Below are positions 63,831 through 64,000 of a DNA stretch of 64,000 nt, one piece after another. How positions within the stretch are numbered: the stretch's first letter is position 1; each line of letters begins with the position of its first letter. Origin of the DNA: Hyunsoonleella ulvae (lineage in GTDB: Bacteria > Bacteroidota > Bacteroidia > Flavobacteriales > Flavobacteriaceae). The notes below the pieces were generated by a model, which saw only the letters and a list, made by a program, of their open reading frames with translations, was not told the origin of the DNA and did not search any database. The stretch is from positions 1,232,183 to 1,296,182 of the forward strand of contig NZ_JAEPJQ010000001.1 in assembly GCF_016827605.1 (NCBI RefSeq), given 5' to 3'. Position numbers and translations under genes: made by a program.

Positions 63831-64000
63831 GGCAGATAAATTACGTTAGGTATTGAGTAGTGAAAGCCTGCCTGTCGGCTCTTAGGTTTGTAAAATGATT
63901 TTATATTAATTTTCCAAAAGATAAGGATGGGTGAACTTTCCTGCCGGCTAGATTTAAAGATCCATTGCCTGTATTAGTCCCATCCTCTGCTTTTGGCGCG
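63831..64000. repeat. dispersed repeat related to 37220-37275
   Basis: AGATAAATTACGTTAGGTA with the following TTGAG...TGAAAGCC resembles GGATAAGTTACGTCAAGGA with TTGAG...TTGAAGCC at 37220-37266. GC-rich patches (CCTGCCTGTCGGC, CCTGCCGGC) follow. No gene was seen to the window end. Confidence 0.5.

Overview
The window is AT-rich DNA from a member of the Flavobacteriaceae (Bacteroidota); I cannot name the genus. The evidence is the gene content (a gliding/type IX secretion protein resembling SprE/PorW, a DUF5687 ABC permease, DUF4292 and DUF4254 proteins, an HU-SPOR membrane protein, atp genes without atpD/atpC in the cluster), promoters of the flavobacterial TAnnTTTG type, near absence of Shine-Dalgarno sequences, and frequent TTG starts.

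Layout. 1-4540: end of an unknown gene, tatA, an M23 peptidase, a GH3 protein and a conserved protein of unknown role. 4542-27802: a surface polysaccharide locus. It holds a Wzz-like protein, rmlBACD, a decayed UDP-sugar 4-epimerase (8907-9499), a CMP-sugar synthetase/PseG-like fusion, a NeuB-type synthase, a pyruvyltransferase, a Wzx flippase, a sialyltransferase-like enzyme, a Wzy-like polymerase, an O-antigen ligase, an IS3-type remnant, an oppositely oriented pair (glycosyltransferase and sialidase-like lipoprotein), an SDR, UDP-glucose dehydrogenase, UDP-xylose synthase, the initiating phosphoglycosyltransferase, a GT2 and a CapK-like adenylate-forming enzyme. Together they predict a Wzx/Wzy-made glycan with rhamnose, a nonulosonic (sialic-acid-like) acid, uronic acid or xylose, and probably pyruvate ketals.

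27959-37149: housekeeping and envelope genes (purD, upp, a GT9, a ferredoxin reductase) and a PadR-controlled ABC exporter with a clear operator. 37489-46525: sprE-like, bactofilin, atpZ and atpB-E-F-H-A-G, with an attenuator hairpin after atpE and a foreign-looking four-helix-bundle gene between atpA and atpG. 46652-53677: flippase, dut, a GIY-YIG nuclease gene boxed in by REP-like palindromes, a sugar nucleotidyltransferase, TPR, DUF4292 and EnvC proteins. 53933-63421: thioesterase, HU-SPOR protein, dprA, trpS, acyltransferase, an ECF sigma factor paired with a membrane-anchored beta-barrel protein, and recA. The last 580 bases hold no clear protein gene but contain a strong terminator and a dispersed repeat.

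The most interesting items are the GIY-YIG/REP module (48545-48960), the four-helix-bundle insertion in the atp operon with its palindrome and octamer array (45265-45658), the PadR operator (34039-34074), promoter boxes placed 4-8 bases before start codons (candidate leaderless genes), and the two decayed genes in the polysaccharide locus. No tRNA, rRNA, CRISPR array or intact insertion sequence was seen.
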